This document shows positions 1 to 8,893 of a stretch of 17,084 nucleotides of DNA, piece by piece. The stretch lies in the NCBI GenBank assembly GCA_017537905.1, contig JAFYJX010000032.1:1-17084 (forward strand). The letters are read 5' to 3'. The notes below the pieces were generated by a model. It worked only from the letters and a program-made list of their open reading frames with translations. It searched no databases and was not told the DNA's origin. A program made the position numbers and the translations under genes. This stretch comes from Clostridiales bacterium. Its GTDB lineage: Bacteria; Bacillota_A; Clostridia; Saccharofermentanales; Saccharofermentanaceae. Position 1 is the stretch's first letter. Every line of letters begins with the position of its first letter.

Positions 1-1040
1 AAAAGGCATTGATCACAGGTATCACGGGTCAGGACGGTTCCTATTTGGCTGAATTCCTGCTCGAGAAGGGTTATGAAGTTCACGGCATCACAAGAAGAGC
101 CAGTATCGCTAATACAGGCCGTATCGAGCATATCTTGGACAAGATCAAGCTCCATGACGGCGACCTTACGGATTCGACTTCACTGATCCGTATCATCAAG
201 GAAGTTATGCCTGATGAGATCTATAACCTCGCTGCCCAGAGCCACGTTCAGGTCAGCTTCGACGTTCCCGAGTATTCCGGTGATGTCGATGCAATCGGCG
301 TTTTAAGACTTCTTGAAGCTATGAGGATGTTAGGCCTCGAGAAGACCTGCAAGATCTATCAGGCTTCAACCTCTGAGCTCTTCGGCAAGGTTGAGGAAGT
401 TCCCCAGAGAGAAACTACACCTTTCCATCCGTACAGCCCCTATGCAGTAGCAAAGCAGTACGGCTTCTGGATGATCAAGGAATACCGTGAAGCTTACGGA
501 ATGTTTGCAGTTAACGGCATTCTCTTTAACCATGAATCCGAAAGACGCGGCGAGAACTTCGTTACAAGAAAGATCACACTTGCTGCAGGCAGGATCGCAG
601 AAGATCTTCAGGATCACCTGGAGCTCGGCAACATGGATTCACTCCGTGACTGGGGTTATGCAAAAGATTACGTAGAGTGCATGTGGCTCATCATGCAGCA
701 GGAGACACCTGACGATTTCGTTATCGCTACAGGTGAGCAGCACACTGTAAGAGATTTCACCGAAAAGGCATTTAAAGCTAACGGCATTGAGATCCGCTGG
801 GAAGGCACCGGCGTTGACGAGAAGGGTTACGATGTAAAGACTGGCAAGATGCTCGTCTGCGTAAATCCCGCATGGTTCAGACCTACAGACGTTGATAACC
901 TCTGGGGCGATCCTACAAAGGCTAAGACGGTACTTGGCTGGAATCCCCAGAAGACAACATATGAAGAACTGATAGAGATCATGGCAAAGCATGACAGAAT
1001 GCTCGCTAAGCAGCAGAAAGCAATGAAAGAGGCGCTCTAA
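1..1040 (+). CDS. gmd: GDP-mannose 4,6-dehydratase, 5' end cut by window edge
   Basis: Converts GDP-mannose to GDP-4-keto-6-deoxymannose, the first step to GDP-L-fucose, in the cytoplasm. The reading frame enters at base 3 (Lys-Ala before [11 protein letters not shown]), so the TTG at 9 is not the start; only the first one or two residues are missing. Seen directly: the N-terminal Rossmann glycine motif GITGQDGS, the STSELFG segment carrying the catalytic Thr/Glu region, the SDR pair in YAVAK, and the family-specific [17 protein letters not shown] stretch. About 345 visible residues fit the usual family length. It is followed after one base by GDP-L-fucose synthase, the enzyme for the next step, which makes the assignment very secure. 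The promoter of the operon lies outside the window. Confidence 0.97.
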   Translation, partial: KALITGITGQDGSYLAEFLLEKGYEVHGITRRASIANTGRIEHILDKIKLHDGDLTDSTSLIRIIKEVMPDEIYNLAAQSHVQVSFDVPEYSGDVDAIGVLRLLEAMRMLGLEKTCKIYQASTSELFGKVEEVPQRETTPFHPYSPYAVAKQYGFWMIKEYREAYGMFAVNGILFNHESERRGENFVTRKITLAAGRIAEDLQDHLELGNMDSLRDWGYAKDYVECMWLIMQQETPDDFVIATGEQHTVRDFTEKAFKANGIEIRWEGTGVDEKGYDVKTGKMLVCVNPAWFRPTDVDNLWGDPTKAKTVLGWNPQKTTYEELIEIMAKHDRMLAKQQKAMKEAL

Positions 1041-1041
1041 T

Positions 1042-1986
1042 ATGATGGACAAAAATGCGAAGATATACGTTGCCGGCCATAAGGGCATGGTAGGCTCAGC
1101 TATCGTAAGAGAACTCGAGCGTCAGGGATATCACAATCTCGTTTTAAGAACACATAAAGAACTTGATCTCACAAGACAGGACCAGGTCGAGAAGTTTTTT
1201 GCAGAAGAAAAGCCTGAATATGTTTTCCTCGCTGCAGCTAAAGTAGGCGGCATCATGGGAAATGCCAAGGCTAAAGCTGATTTCATGTACGACAACATGA
1301 TCCTTGAGATGAACGTTATCCACAGCGCGTGGCAGAACGGATGCAAGAAACTGGAGTTCCTGGGAAGCTCATGCATATACCCCAGAATGGCTCCCCAGCC
1401 TATGCCTGAGTCATGCCTGCTCACTTCAAGCCTCGAGCAGACAAACGAAGCTTATGCTCTTGCAAAGATATCCGGCCTTAAATACTGCGAATACTTAAAC
1501 GGCCAGTACGGCACAGACTATATTTCCGTAATGCCTACAAACCTTTACGGACCTAATGACAATTACCATCCCGAGCACAGCCATGTTCTTCCTGCTCTTA
1601 TCCGCCGCTTCCATGAGGCTAAGGTAGAGGGTAAGGAATCAGTTACATGCTGGGGTGACGGTTCACCTCTGCGTGAGTTCCTGTATGTTGATGACCTTGC
1701 CAATCTCTGCGTATTCCTCATGAATAACTACAGCGGTGATGAGACAGTAAATGCAGGCACAGGCAAGGAGCTTACTATCAAGGAGCTTACAGAGCTCGTT
1801 GCAAAGGTCATAGGCTACGAAGGCCGTATCGAATGGGATACGACAAAGCCCAACGGCACGCCGAGAAAGCTCCTGGACGTTTCCAAGGCAACAAAGCTCG
1901 GCTGGACATATAAGACTGAATTGGAAGACGGAATCAGACTTGCATATAAGGACTTCTTGGAAAACCCGATGAGGGCAGAAAGGTAA
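1042..1986 (+). CDS. fcl: GDP-L-fucose synthase (epimerase/reductase)
   Basis: Epimerises and reduces GDP-4-keto-6-deoxymannose to GDP-L-fucose with NADPH. It is a 314-residue extended SDR. Visible motifs are the cofactor loop GHKGMVGS (residues 12-19), KVGGIMGN, the active-site segment LGSSCIYP (Ser109/Ser110/Cys111), the Tyr138/Lys142 pair in NEAYALAK, and the family signature MPTNLYGPNDNY followed by HSHVLPALIRRFH. Two ATG codons in tandem (1042 and 1045) are possible starts; the first is used here. It begins one base after the dehydratase stop, suggesting translational coupling. Length and all key residues look intact. Confidence 0.97.
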   Translation: MMDKNAKIYVAGHKGMVGSAIVRELERQGYHNLVLRTHKELDLTRQDQVEKFFAEEKPEYVFLAAAKVGGIMGNAKAKADFMYDNMILEMNVIHSAWQNGCKKLEFLGSSCIYPRMAPQPMPESCLLTSSLEQTNEAYALAKISGLKYCEYLNGQYGTDYISVMPTNLYGPNDNYHPEHSHVLPALIRRFHEAKVEGKESVTCWGDGSPLREFLYVDDLANLCVFLMNNYSGDETVNAGTGKELTIKELTELVAKVIGYEGRIEWDTTKPNGTPRKLLDVSKATKLGWTYKTELEDGIRLAYKDFLENPMRAER

Positions 1987-1990
1987 TCTT

Positions 1991-3304
1991 ATGAATATAA
2001 TCCTACTTTCAGGCGGCTCCGGTAAGCGTCTTTGGCCTTTATCTAACGATATCCGCTCAAAGCAGTTCATCAAGATCTTCAAAAAGGACAACGGTGAATA
2101 TGAATCGATGGTCCAGCGTATCTACGGCCAGATCAGGGCAGTAGATCCTGATGCTGTTGTTACTATCGCAACATCGAAGTCCCAGGTATCTGCTATCCAT
2201 AACCAGCTTGGCATGGATGTCGGCGTTTCGGTAGAACCCTGCAGGAGAGACACTTTCGCAGCGATAGCGCTCGCAACAGCTTATCTTAACTGCGTGATGA
2301 ACGTTCCGAGAGATGAAGCTGTCGTTGTATGCCCGGTAGATCCTTATGTTGAGGATTCTTATTTCGAGTGCGTTAACAGGCTCTATGAGGCAGCTTCTAG
2401 GGGCACGAAAAACCTGACTCTCATGGGGATCGAACCTACATATCCGTCCGAGAAGTACGGTTATATCAAGCCTATTAAGAATGAAGACGGCTCAAACGGC
2501 TGGGGCTTTACAGAAAAGCCTACTGCCGAGAAAGCACAGGAATATATCGACGGCGGCGCGCTCTGGAATGGAGGCGTATTCGCTTATAAGCTCTCTTATG
2601 TTTTGGACAAGAGTAAGGAATTGCTTGGAACAGACAATTACGATGAGCTTTACTCCAATTATGCAAACCTTAAGAAGATATCTTTCGACTATGCTGTAGT
2701 TGAGGCAGAGACTTCCATTGATGTTCTCCGTTATAACGGTGAATGGAAAGACTTAGGTACATGGAATACATTGACTGAAGCCATGGTCGATCCGGTCATC
2801 GGCGACGCCGCTCTTAACGACAAGTGTTCCAATGTACATGTCGTAAATGAGCTCGGTATCCCGATCATCGGCATGGGATTAAAGGACGTTGTCATCTCTG
2901 CAAGTCCTGAGGGAATCCTCGTCTCCGACAAGGAGCAGAGCTCATACATTAAGCCTTTTGTAGATGATATAGTCCAGCGTGTTATGTTCGCTGAAAAGAG
3001 CTGGGGTTCATACAGGGTCCTTGATATCGAAGAGACTTCAATGACCGTAAAGGTAACTCTTAATCCTGGCAATAAGATGAACTATCACAGCCACGATAAG
3101 CGTGATGAGGTCTGGACCGTTATTTCCGGTTCCGGCAGAACGATCGTTGACGGAATGGAACAGCTCGTTAAGCCCGGCGATGTGGTAACGATGGCCGCAG
3201 GCTGCAAACACACTGTTTTCGCAGGTGATGAAGGCATCCAGCTTATCGAAGTCCAGTTAGGCGAAGACATTAACGTAGCCGACAAGCATAAGTACGAACT
3301 GTAA
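1991..3304 (+). CDS. manC: Mannose-1-phosphate guanylyltransferase / mannose-6-phosphate isomerase (type II)
   Basis: Makes GDP-mannose from mannose-1-phosphate and GTP, feeding the two preceding enzymes. The N-terminal half is a nucleotidyltransferase with the signature GGSGKRLWPLSN (residues 8-19) and the EKPT sugar-binding segment (175-178) followed by GGALWNGGVF. The C-terminal part (about 355-430) is a type II mannose-6-phosphate isomerase cupin with the metal-site pattern NYHSHDKRDEVWTV and the later GCKHTV. At 437 residues it is slightly short of common bifunctional proteins, so whether the cupin is catalytically active is uncertain. A separate class I isomerase follows directly. It starts four bases after the fucose synthase stop with an AGAAAGG ribosome binding site. 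Confidence 0.95.
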   Translation: MNIILLSGGSGKRLWPLSNDIRSKQFIKIFKKDNGEYESMVQRIYGQIRAVDPDAVVTIATSKSQVSAIHNQLGMDVGVSVEPCRRDTFAAIALATAYLNCVMNVPRDEAVVVCPVDPYVEDSYFECVNRLYEAASRGTKNLTLMGIEPTYPSEKYGYIKPIKNEDGSNGWGFTEKPTAEKAQEYIDGGALWNGGVFAYKLSYVLDKSKELLGTDNYDELYSNYANLKKISFDYAVVEAETSIDVLRYNGEWKDLGTWNTLTEAMVDPVIGDAALNDKCSNVHVVNELGIPIIGMGLKDVVISASPEGILVSDKEQSSYIKPFVDDIVQRVMFAEKSWGSYRVLDIEETSMTVKVTLNPGNKMNYHSHDKRDEVWTVISGSGRTIVDGMEQLVKPGDVVTMAAGCKHTVFAGDEGIQLIEVQLGEDINVADKHKYEL

Positions 3305-3316
3305 CAGGAGAGATCA

Positions 3317-4291
3317 ATGAACAACAAGCCGTTCTTGTTAAAGCCAGCTGCTAAGGACTACCTCTGGGGTGGTTCGAGGCTTAATGATGACTTCAAGTTC
3401 GGCATTGATGCCGATCCTTTCGCAGAGGCATGGGTATGTTCGACGCACCCTGACGGAAATTCAGTTCTGGCGACCGGAGAGACATTAAGTGAGATCATCA
3501 GATCACATCCCGAATATATTGGAACGCATGCATCCTCTGTCGCAAACGGTCATTTCCCGATCCTCATAAAGCTCATCGATGCGAATAAAGATCTCTCGGT
3601 CCAGGTTCATCCTGACGATGAATACAGCCTCTCGAGAGAAGGCCAGCTTGGCAAGACCGAACTGTGGTATGTTCTCGATGCAAAAAAGGACGCCTCACTT
3701 GTCTATGGTTTTAACCGTGATGTTGAAGCAGACGAGGTAAGAAAGGCTATAGATGACGGTACGGTAGAGAACCTCTTAAATCATGTGCCTGTTAAGAAGA
3801 ACGACCTTTTCTTCATAGAATCGGGCACTGTTCATGCAATTGGTTCAGGCTGTCTTGTCGCCGAGATCCAGGAAAATTCCAATGTCACATACCGTCTCTA
3901 CGACTACGGGCGTGTCGACAAGAACGGCGAGCAGAGAGAACTGAATATAGACAAGGGTCTGGAAGTCTCTAATCTCAAGGCTTCTGCGGCGCCCCGCCAG
4001 CCTATGAGAGTCTTAAGATATAAATCCGGTTGTGCGAGCGAGCTTTTGTGCCGCTGCAAGTATTTCCAGGTCGAAAGACTACTTCTTAACACCGAAGTTA
4101 ACAGGGAACTGGCATCCTATAAGACTGAGGAAAACTCATTCCATGCATTGCTCTGCGTCGACGGTTGCGGAATAATAGCAGCTGACGGCTTTATGCTCAA
4201 TTTCTTTAAAGGAGACTGTATCTTTGTTCCTGCAAACAGCATCGAAATGAAGCTCCACGGCCAGGCGCAGATATTGGATGTAAGTTGTTGA
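3317..4291 (+). CDS. manA: Class I mannose-6-phosphate isomerase
   Basis: Zinc-dependent interconversion of fructose-6-phosphate and mannose-6-phosphate, the entry to GDP-mannose. The 324-residue cupin protein shows the metal ligands expected for the family: Gln96 and His98 in QVHPDD, Glu115 in KTELWYVL, and His173 in GTVHAIG. The downstream QENSNVTYRLYDYGR segment with Arg193 is typical of the short bacterial ManA/GmuF type. An AGGAG ribosome binding site precedes the ATG by a normal distance. It ends two bases before the next gene. The isomerase activity partly overlaps that predicted for the cupin of the preceding gene. Confidence 0.95.
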   Translation: MNNKPFLLKPAAKDYLWGGSRLNDDFKFGIDADPFAEAWVCSTHPDGNSVLATGETLSEIIRSHPEYIGTHASSVANGHFPILIKLIDANKDLSVQVHPDDEYSLSREGQLGKTELWYVLDAKKDASLVYGFNRDVEADEVRKAIDDGTVENLLNHVPVKKNDLFFIESGTVHAIGSGCLVAEIQENSNVTYRLYDYGRVDKNGEQRELNIDKGLEVSNLKASAAPRQPMRVLRYKSGCASELLCRCKYFQVERLLLNTEVNRELASYKTEENSFHALLCVDGCGIIAADGFMLNFFKGDCIFVPANSIEMKLHGQAQILDVSC

Positions 4292-4293
4292 TT

Positions 4294-5331
4294 ATGAAAT
4301 TTGCTTATTATATTACCGATCACGGGTTCGGCCATCTTATGAGAGAGCTTCCCGTTATGAGAGAGCTCATCAGAAGAGGCCACAAAGTAACAGTTGTAAC
4401 AGGTCCTCAGCAGGCTGAAGTTACCGATAATTATCTGGACCACAAGGCTGAGATAATCGTCGAAAACACCGACGCGGGCCTTGTAGTCATTCCCGGTTCA
4501 CTTATCATCGACAGCGAAGCGACTGTTGCCAGGATCAGGGAACACATCTCTAAGTGGGACCGTCTTATTGAAGAGAGCGTCGATGCCGATGCTTATGTTA
4601 TCGACATCTGCCCCTGGGCTGTCATCGCAGCAAAGAAAAAGGGCATCAGAAGCTTTCTTATGACGAATTTCACCTGGATAGAACAGTATGAACCCTTTGT
4701 GCCCGAAGACCTCGTAAATGTCTATAAAGATGCTTACAGGCAGGCTGATAAGGTCATCTATTTCGACCTGGCAAACGAAGCATCACGAAAATTCTTGGGT
4801 AATGGTATCGAAGTCGGTTTTTCTGCAAGGCCTTTTGATCCTGTTAAGGTAAAGGCTATAAGAGACGCTCACGATAAGCCTATCGTAGTGATAACGTGCG
4901 GTGCGAGTAATTCCGGATTCGATTTTGATATCGATGTGAGCAAACTCTCGTATTCATTTATTGTAACGAGAGCCCTTAAGCTCATCGGAGATAATGTTGA
5001 ATATCTGGATCCTAAGACTAATAACACTCAGGACTACGTCGCTGCGGCAGATTACTGCATTGCAAAGGCAGGGTGGTCCACGGTATCAGAGTTTGTTACG
5101 GCAGGCGTCAGAACGGCTCTCTTAGAGCGTGATGATACAGCTGAGGACACCATGACCATTAACCAGTTGAAAGACAGGAAACTCGCGATCTCCATTAAGG
5201 TCGATGAACTTAAGGATATCGGAAAAGTAATTGAGAAGATGGACAGCTTTGCCTGGTCAGAAAAGATCTATGAGAATGAATATTCGAAGATCGCAGATAT
5301 ATTAGAAAACAACACAAAACAGGAGATATAA
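4294..5331 (+). CDS. GT-B fold glycosyltransferase-like protein
   Basis: A 345-residue protein resembling GT1/GT28-type (MurG/UGT-like) glycosyltransferases. The N-terminal segment YYITDHGFGHLMRELP (residues 5-20) matches the acceptor-side glycine/His loop of GT-B enzymes. Near the C terminus, AKAGWSTVSEFVTAGV (257-272) resembles the nucleotide-sugar binding loop. No membrane segments or signal peptide are seen. It lies inside the GDP-fucose operon, so a GDP- or UDP-sugar transferase working on the same polymer is the natural inference, but donor and acceptor cannot be read from sequence. The ATG at 4294 was chosen over an in-frame TTG at 4285 inside manA because the conserved fold begins directly at MKFAYYI. 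Confidence 0.75.
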   Translation: MKFAYYITDHGFGHLMRELPVMRELIRRGHKVTVVTGPQQAEVTDNYLDHKAEIIVENTDAGLVVIPGSLIIDSEATVARIREHISKWDRLIEESVDADAYVIDICPWAVIAAKKKGIRSFLMTNFTWIEQYEPFVPEDLVNVYKDAYRQADKVIYFDLANEASRKFLGNGIEVGFSARPFDPVKVKAIRDAHDKPIVVITCGASNSGFDFDIDVSKLSYSFIVTRALKLIGDNVEYLDPKTNNTQDYVAAADYCIAKAGWSTVSEFVTAGVRTALLERDDTAEDTMTINQLKDRKLAISIKVDELKDIGKVIEKMDSFAWSEKIYENEYSKIADILENNTKQEI

Positions 5332-5332
5332 C

Positions 5333-7003
5333 ATGGATTACAAAGCAGAATATGAGCGCTGGTTAAAACTAGCTACAGACAGTGAGATCAATGCCGAATT
5401 AAAAGGCATGGACGATGTCGCTATGGAAGATGCATTCTACAGGAACCTGGCATTCGGTACAGGCGGTCTCAGAGGTACGATCGGAGCAGGCACAAACCGC
5501 ATGAATATCTACGTTGTAGCCAAGGCGAGCCAGGGCCTTTCCGATTATCTTCTTAAGACAGTAGACGGCCAGCCGAGCGTTGTCGTAGGCTATGACAGCC
5601 GTATCAAATCTGACCTCTTTGCCAGGGTTGCTGCATCCGTATTCGCTGCAAACGGCCTTAAGGTATGGATCTGGCCCACGTTAAATCCCGTTCCGACAGT
5701 AAGCTTTGCCATAAGGGATCTTAAGGCTTCCCAGGGCATCATGATCACCGCATCACACAACCCCGCAAAATATAACGGCTATAAGGTTTACGGCGCTGAC
5801 GGATGCCAGATAACTACTGAAGCTGCAGCAACGATCCTATCTGAGATCGAGAAGCTCGATATCTTTTCTGACGTTAAGATGACTGATTTCGAAAGGGCAG
5901 TTGAAGACGGTAAGATCCAATACATTCCTGATTCTGTCATGGATGGATTTATTGAAGCCGTTAAGAGCCAGTCCGTTCTCTTCGGAGATGAGATCGATAA
6001 GAACGTTACCATCGTATATTCGCCTCTGAACGGCACCGGTTTAAAGCCTGTTACAAGAGCTCTGGAAGAGTCCGGATTTACGAACATCATTGTTGTTGAG
6101 GAGCAGAGAAATCCTGACGGAAATTTCCCGACATGCCCTTATCCCAACCCTGAGATCAGGGAAGCAATGGAACTGGGACTTCAGTATTGTGAGAAGACTG
6201 GCGCAGACCTGCTTTTCGCGACTGACCCTGACGCAGACAGATGCGGTATCGCTATTAAGACTTCAGCGGGCGATTACCAGCTCCTGACAGGCAATGAAGT
6301 AGGAATCCTGCTGCTCGACTATATCTGCAGCCAGAGGACCAAGCATAATAAGATGCCCGAGCATCCTGTATTCATTAAGACAATCGTTACGATGGATCTC
6401 GCTGAGAAGATCGCAAGCCACTATGGAGTTGAGACCGTGAATGTTCTTACAGGCTTTAAGTTCATCGGCGAAGTAATCGGCAAGATGGAAGCTAAGGGCA
6501 GGGAAGCTGATTACATTTGTGGTTTTGAAGAGTCCTACGGATATCTCACTGGTTCTTATGTCAGGGACAAGGATGCCGTAAATGCAGCATTCATAATAGC
6601 TGAGATGTTCGCTTTCTATAAGACAAGAGGCATCAGCCTAATAGATAAGCTTAATGAGCTCTACAAAGAATATGGTTACTGCCTCAATACACTCCATTCA
6701 TTTGAGTTCCCGGGATCTTCAGGAATGGCTAAGATGGGCGAGATCATGGCTAAGTTCCACGAAGGCCTTGAGACTATTGCAGGGCAGGCTGTTACAACAA
6801 CAGAGGACTACAGCAAGGGCCTTAACGGACTTCCGAAGTCTGATGTATTGAAGTTCTATACAAAGGATATTTCCGTAGTTGTAAGGCCTTCAGGCACTGA
6901 GCCGAAGCTTAAGACTTATGTAAGCGTTATTGCTGATAACAAGGAAAAGGCGATGGACATTGAAAGCCATATAATGGCTGAACTTAAGTCGTTAATATCC
7001 TGA
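5333..7003 (+). CDS. Phosphoglucomutase/phosphomannomutase (alpha-D-phosphohexomutase)
   Basis: Interconverts hexose 6-phosphate and hexose 1-phosphate. All four family motifs are present in order: the phosphoserine loop TASHNPAKYNGYK (Ser141), the metal loop DPDADR (298-303), the sugar loop GFEESYGYL (397-405) and the phosphate loop RPSGTEPKLK (518-527). The 556-residue length fits the long PgcA/PGM2-like branch, which handles glucose and often mannose phosphates. Here it supplies the one step not otherwise covered, mannose-6-phosphate to mannose-1-phosphate, so a phosphomannomutase role is inferred from context. An AGGAG site lies before the ATG and it starts one base after the preceding stop. 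It is the last gene of the first operon. Confidence 0.93.
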   Translation: MDYKAEYERWLKLATDSEINAELKGMDDVAMEDAFYRNLAFGTGGLRGTIGAGTNRMNIYVVAKASQGLSDYLLKTVDGQPSVVVGYDSRIKSDLFARVAASVFAANGLKVWIWPTLNPVPTVSFAIRDLKASQGIMITASHNPAKYNGYKVYGADGCQITTEAAATILSEIEKLDIFSDVKMTDFERAVEDGKIQYIPDSVMDGFIEAVKSQSVLFGDEIDKNVTIVYSPLNGTGLKPVTRALEESGFTNIIVVEEQRNPDGNFPTCPYPNPEIREAMELGLQYCEKTGADLLFATDPDADRCGIAIKTSAGDYQLLTGNEVGILLLDYICSQRTKHNKMPEHPVFIKTIVTMDLAEKIASHYGVETVNVLTGFKFIGEVIGKMEAKGREADYICGFEESYGYLTGSYVRDKDAVNAAFIIAEMFAFYKTRGISLIDKLNELYKEYGYCLNTLHSFEFPGSSGMAKMGEIMAKFHEGLETIAGQAVTTTEDYSKGLNGLPKSDVLKFYTKDISVVVRPSGTEPKLKTYVSVIADNKEKAMDIESHIMAELKSLIS

Positions 7004-7017
7004 AGATTTTTTAGTTT

Positions 7018-7045
7018 TTGGGGTTTGCTTCCAAAAGTGTATAAT
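7018..7045 (+). promoter_or_regulatory. Predicted sigma-A promoter upstream of the SDR gene
   Basis: A perfect -10 TATAAT (7040-7045) is overlapped by a second TATAAT (7045-7050), with a partial -35 TTGGGG (7018-7023) 16 bases upstream. It lies in the 76-base gap after the phosphohexomutase and before an AGGAG ribosome binding site and the ATG at 7080. No intrinsic terminator is visible between the two genes, so this may be an internal promoter reinforcing readthrough. Confidence 0.6.
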
Positions 7046-7079
7046 ATAATTTATTTTATTAAGCATTTGAGGAGACTAA

Positions 7080-8144
7080 ATGAACCTGTACGAGAACGAT
7101 AGCTATATCGAAGATATCCGTTATGTATCCCGTTTGGATCTTCCGTGGGAGAAATTACAGGATTCGAGTTTCCTTATTTCAGGCGCGACCGGATTGGTCG
7201 GAAGCTTCCTTGTAGACGTCCTGCTCGAAAAGAACATCTCTGACGGACTTAACTGCACTGTCTATGCCTTGGGAAGAAATGAAGCCAGGCTTAAGGCCAG
7301 GTTCTCTAAGTATTCTGATGATGACCACCTGGTATTCGTCCAGTACGATATTCAGGAGCCTTTTGTCCGCGAGGACTTGGGGAAGATCGATTATGTTCTC
7401 CATCTGGCTTCGAATACCCATCCGCTCCTTTATTCGACAGATCCGATTGGCACTATCCTTACAAACATGTTTGGCGTTAAGAACATGCTCGATTTTGCGG
7501 TGCAGCATCAATGCAGGCGCTTTGCTTTTACGTCTTCGAATGAGATCTATGGCGAGAACAAAGGCGATGTCGAGCTTTTCGACGAGGATTACTGCGGTTA
7601 CATAAACTGCAATACTCTGAGGGCCGGTTATCCCGAGAGCAAGAGGTGCGGAGAATCTCTCTGCCAGGCATATATGTCCCAAAAGGGCCTTGATGTGGTA
7701 ATTCCGCGTATTACCAGGACATTCGGACCTACAATGTCCATGTCTGATACCAAAGCCGCGAGCCAGTTCATTAAAAAGGGCGTGGCCGGCGAGGACATAA
7801 TCCTTAAATCAGCAGGCACACAGTATTTCAGCTATACATATATGGCTGATGCCGTAAGCGGACTTCTGACCGTCCTTTTGAAGGGTGAGAGCGGAAACGC
7901 TTATAACATCGCTGATGAGTCTTGTGACATAATGCTCAAAGATCTTGCAGCTGTTATAGCTGACTATAGCGGCAGGAAAGTCGTATTTGAGATCCCTGAT
8001 GCGGTTGAGGCAGCAGGCTACAGCAAAGCAACGAAGGCAAGGCTCGACGGCACCAAGCTTAAGGCTCTAGGCTGGCAGCCCAGGTATGACATAGCATCTG
8101 GCATCGGAAGAACGCTCAGCATCTTAAGATCAATACAGGAATAA
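7080..8144 (+). CDS. NAD(P)-dependent extended SDR (sugar epimerase/dehydratase family)
   Basis: A 354-residue extended short-chain dehydrogenase. A roughly 30-residue N-terminal extension precedes the Rossmann loop GATGLVGS (35-42). The active site shows TSSNEIYG (151-158) and the YPESK pair (Tyr184, Lys188). The nearest general relatives are nucleotide-sugar 4,6-dehydratases, 4-epimerases and UDP-glucuronate decarboxylase-like proteins; the substrate cannot be assigned. An IspD/TarI-like cytidylyltransferase follows within six bases, so a CDP-linked or sugar-phosphate substrate made by that partner is a reasonable inference. Strong ribosome binding site (GGAG) and its own promoter upstream. 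No missing key residue is seen. Confidence 0.85.
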   Translation: MNLYENDSYIEDIRYVSRLDLPWEKLQDSSFLISGATGLVGSFLVDVLLEKNISDGLNCTVYALGRNEARLKARFSKYSDDDHLVFVQYDIQEPFVREDLGKIDYVLHLASNTHPLLYSTDPIGTILTNMFGVKNMLDFAVQHQCRRFAFTSSNEIYGENKGDVELFDEDYCGYINCNTLRAGYPESKRCGESLCQAYMSQKGLDVVIPRITRTFGPTMSMSDTKAASQFIKKGVAGEDIILKSAGTQYFSYTYMADAVSGLLTVLLKGESGNAYNIADESCDIMLKDLAAVIADYSGRKVVFEIPDAVEAAGYSKATKARLDGTKLKALGWQPRYDIASGIGRTLSILRSIQE

Positions 8145-8149
8145 ATGGC

Positions 8150-8863
8150 ATGAAAAACTACGTAATACTTTTGGCCGGCGGTGTCGGAAAGAGAATGGAT
8201 TCGGAGATCCCCAAGCAGTTTTTGGAGGTCAAAGGCAAGCCGATAATCGTTTATACGCTTGAAAGGTTCGAGCAAAATCCCCAGATCGAGAAGATCGTTA
8301 TCGTATGCATCAAGGACTGGATTGAGCATACAAAGGAGCTCGTTAAGAAATATAACATTACCAAGGCAGTATGGTTTACCGAAGGCGGTGCCACAGGCCA
8401 CGATTCGATCCGTAACGGCGTTTATTTCCTGAGAGATAAGATCGAACCTGATGATTTCGTTATCGTTCACGATGCGGTAAGACCTATCCTGCCTCAGAAG
8501 GCAATAGATGAAGTCATCAAGGTTGCTCATGAGAACGGCAACGCGTCTTCATCTATCGCATGCCATCCGCCCATTGTCTATACGGAAGACTTCAAGTCCG
8601 GCATAACGGATGTCGACAGGGAACATGTAATGCTTACAGCTTCGCCGCAGGCATATCGCTATTCGCTGGCATTAAAATGCTATGATAAAGCGGAAGAAGA
8701 GAATAAGCATAACTTTACTTTTACGAGTTCTCTGCTTATCCATTACGGTGAGCGCGTTTACTTCGCAAAGGGTACGACAAGCAATATCAAGATAACGAAG
8801 AAGGAAGACCTGGCTCTGTTCGAAGCACTGCTCCAGGTGCCTGAAGAATTACTATACAGCTGA
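8150..8863 (+). CDS. IspD/TarI-like cytidylyltransferase
   Basis: A 237-residue CTP-dependent transferase of the IspD/TarI family. It shows the N-terminal loop LLAGGVGKRMDSEIPKQF, the HDAVRP metal/substrate motif (107-112), SPQAY (165-169) and NIKITKKEDL (212-221). IspD makes CDP-methylerythritol for isoprenoids; TarI/Bcs1-type members make CDP-ribitol or related CDP-polyols for wall polymers. Its place between a polysaccharide-type SDR and a ThDP enzyme argues for the second kind of role, and a housekeeping IspD would more often sit elsewhere. Which CDP product is made is unknown. An AGGAA site lies about eight bases before the ATG. Confidence 0.85.
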   Translation: MKNYVILLAGGVGKRMDSEIPKQFLEVKGKPIIVYTLERFEQNPQIEKIVIVCIKDWIEHTKELVKKYNITKAVWFTEGGATGHDSIRNGVYFLRDKIEPDDFVIVHDAVRPILPQKAIDEVIKVAHENGNASSSIACHPPIVYTEDFKSGITDVDREHVMLTASPQAYRYSLALKCYDKAEEENKHNFTFTSSLLIHYGERVYFAKGTTSNIKITKKEDLALFEALLQVPEELLYS

Positions 8864-8879
8864 GTTTTGGCGGCATAGG

Positions 8880-8885
8880 AAGGAG
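8880..8885 (+). promoter_or_regulatory. Ribosome binding site supporting a TTG start
   Basis: AAGGAG ends eight bases before the TTG at 8894. No ATG or GTG in this frame lies nearer to the conserved N terminus (NCSEYLVDFLIKQGVTDVFGY), so TTG is the likely start of the ThDP enzyme. Confidence 0.7.
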
Positions 8886-8893
8886 AACAAGAT

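Noticed and set aside
9..11. TTG as the start of GDP-mannose dehydratase
   Set aside because: The frame continues upstream with Lys-Ala, which belongs to the conserved KALITG beginning; the true start lies just outside the window.
4285..4293. TTG start of the glycosyltransferase inside manA
   Set aside because: Adds three residues with no conservation expected; the ATG at 4294 begins directly with the fold.
7014..7037. Hairpin TTTTGG/CCAAAA as a terminator of the first operon
   Set aside because: The stem is short and AT-rich and is not followed by a U-run; the bases are better explained as promoter region.
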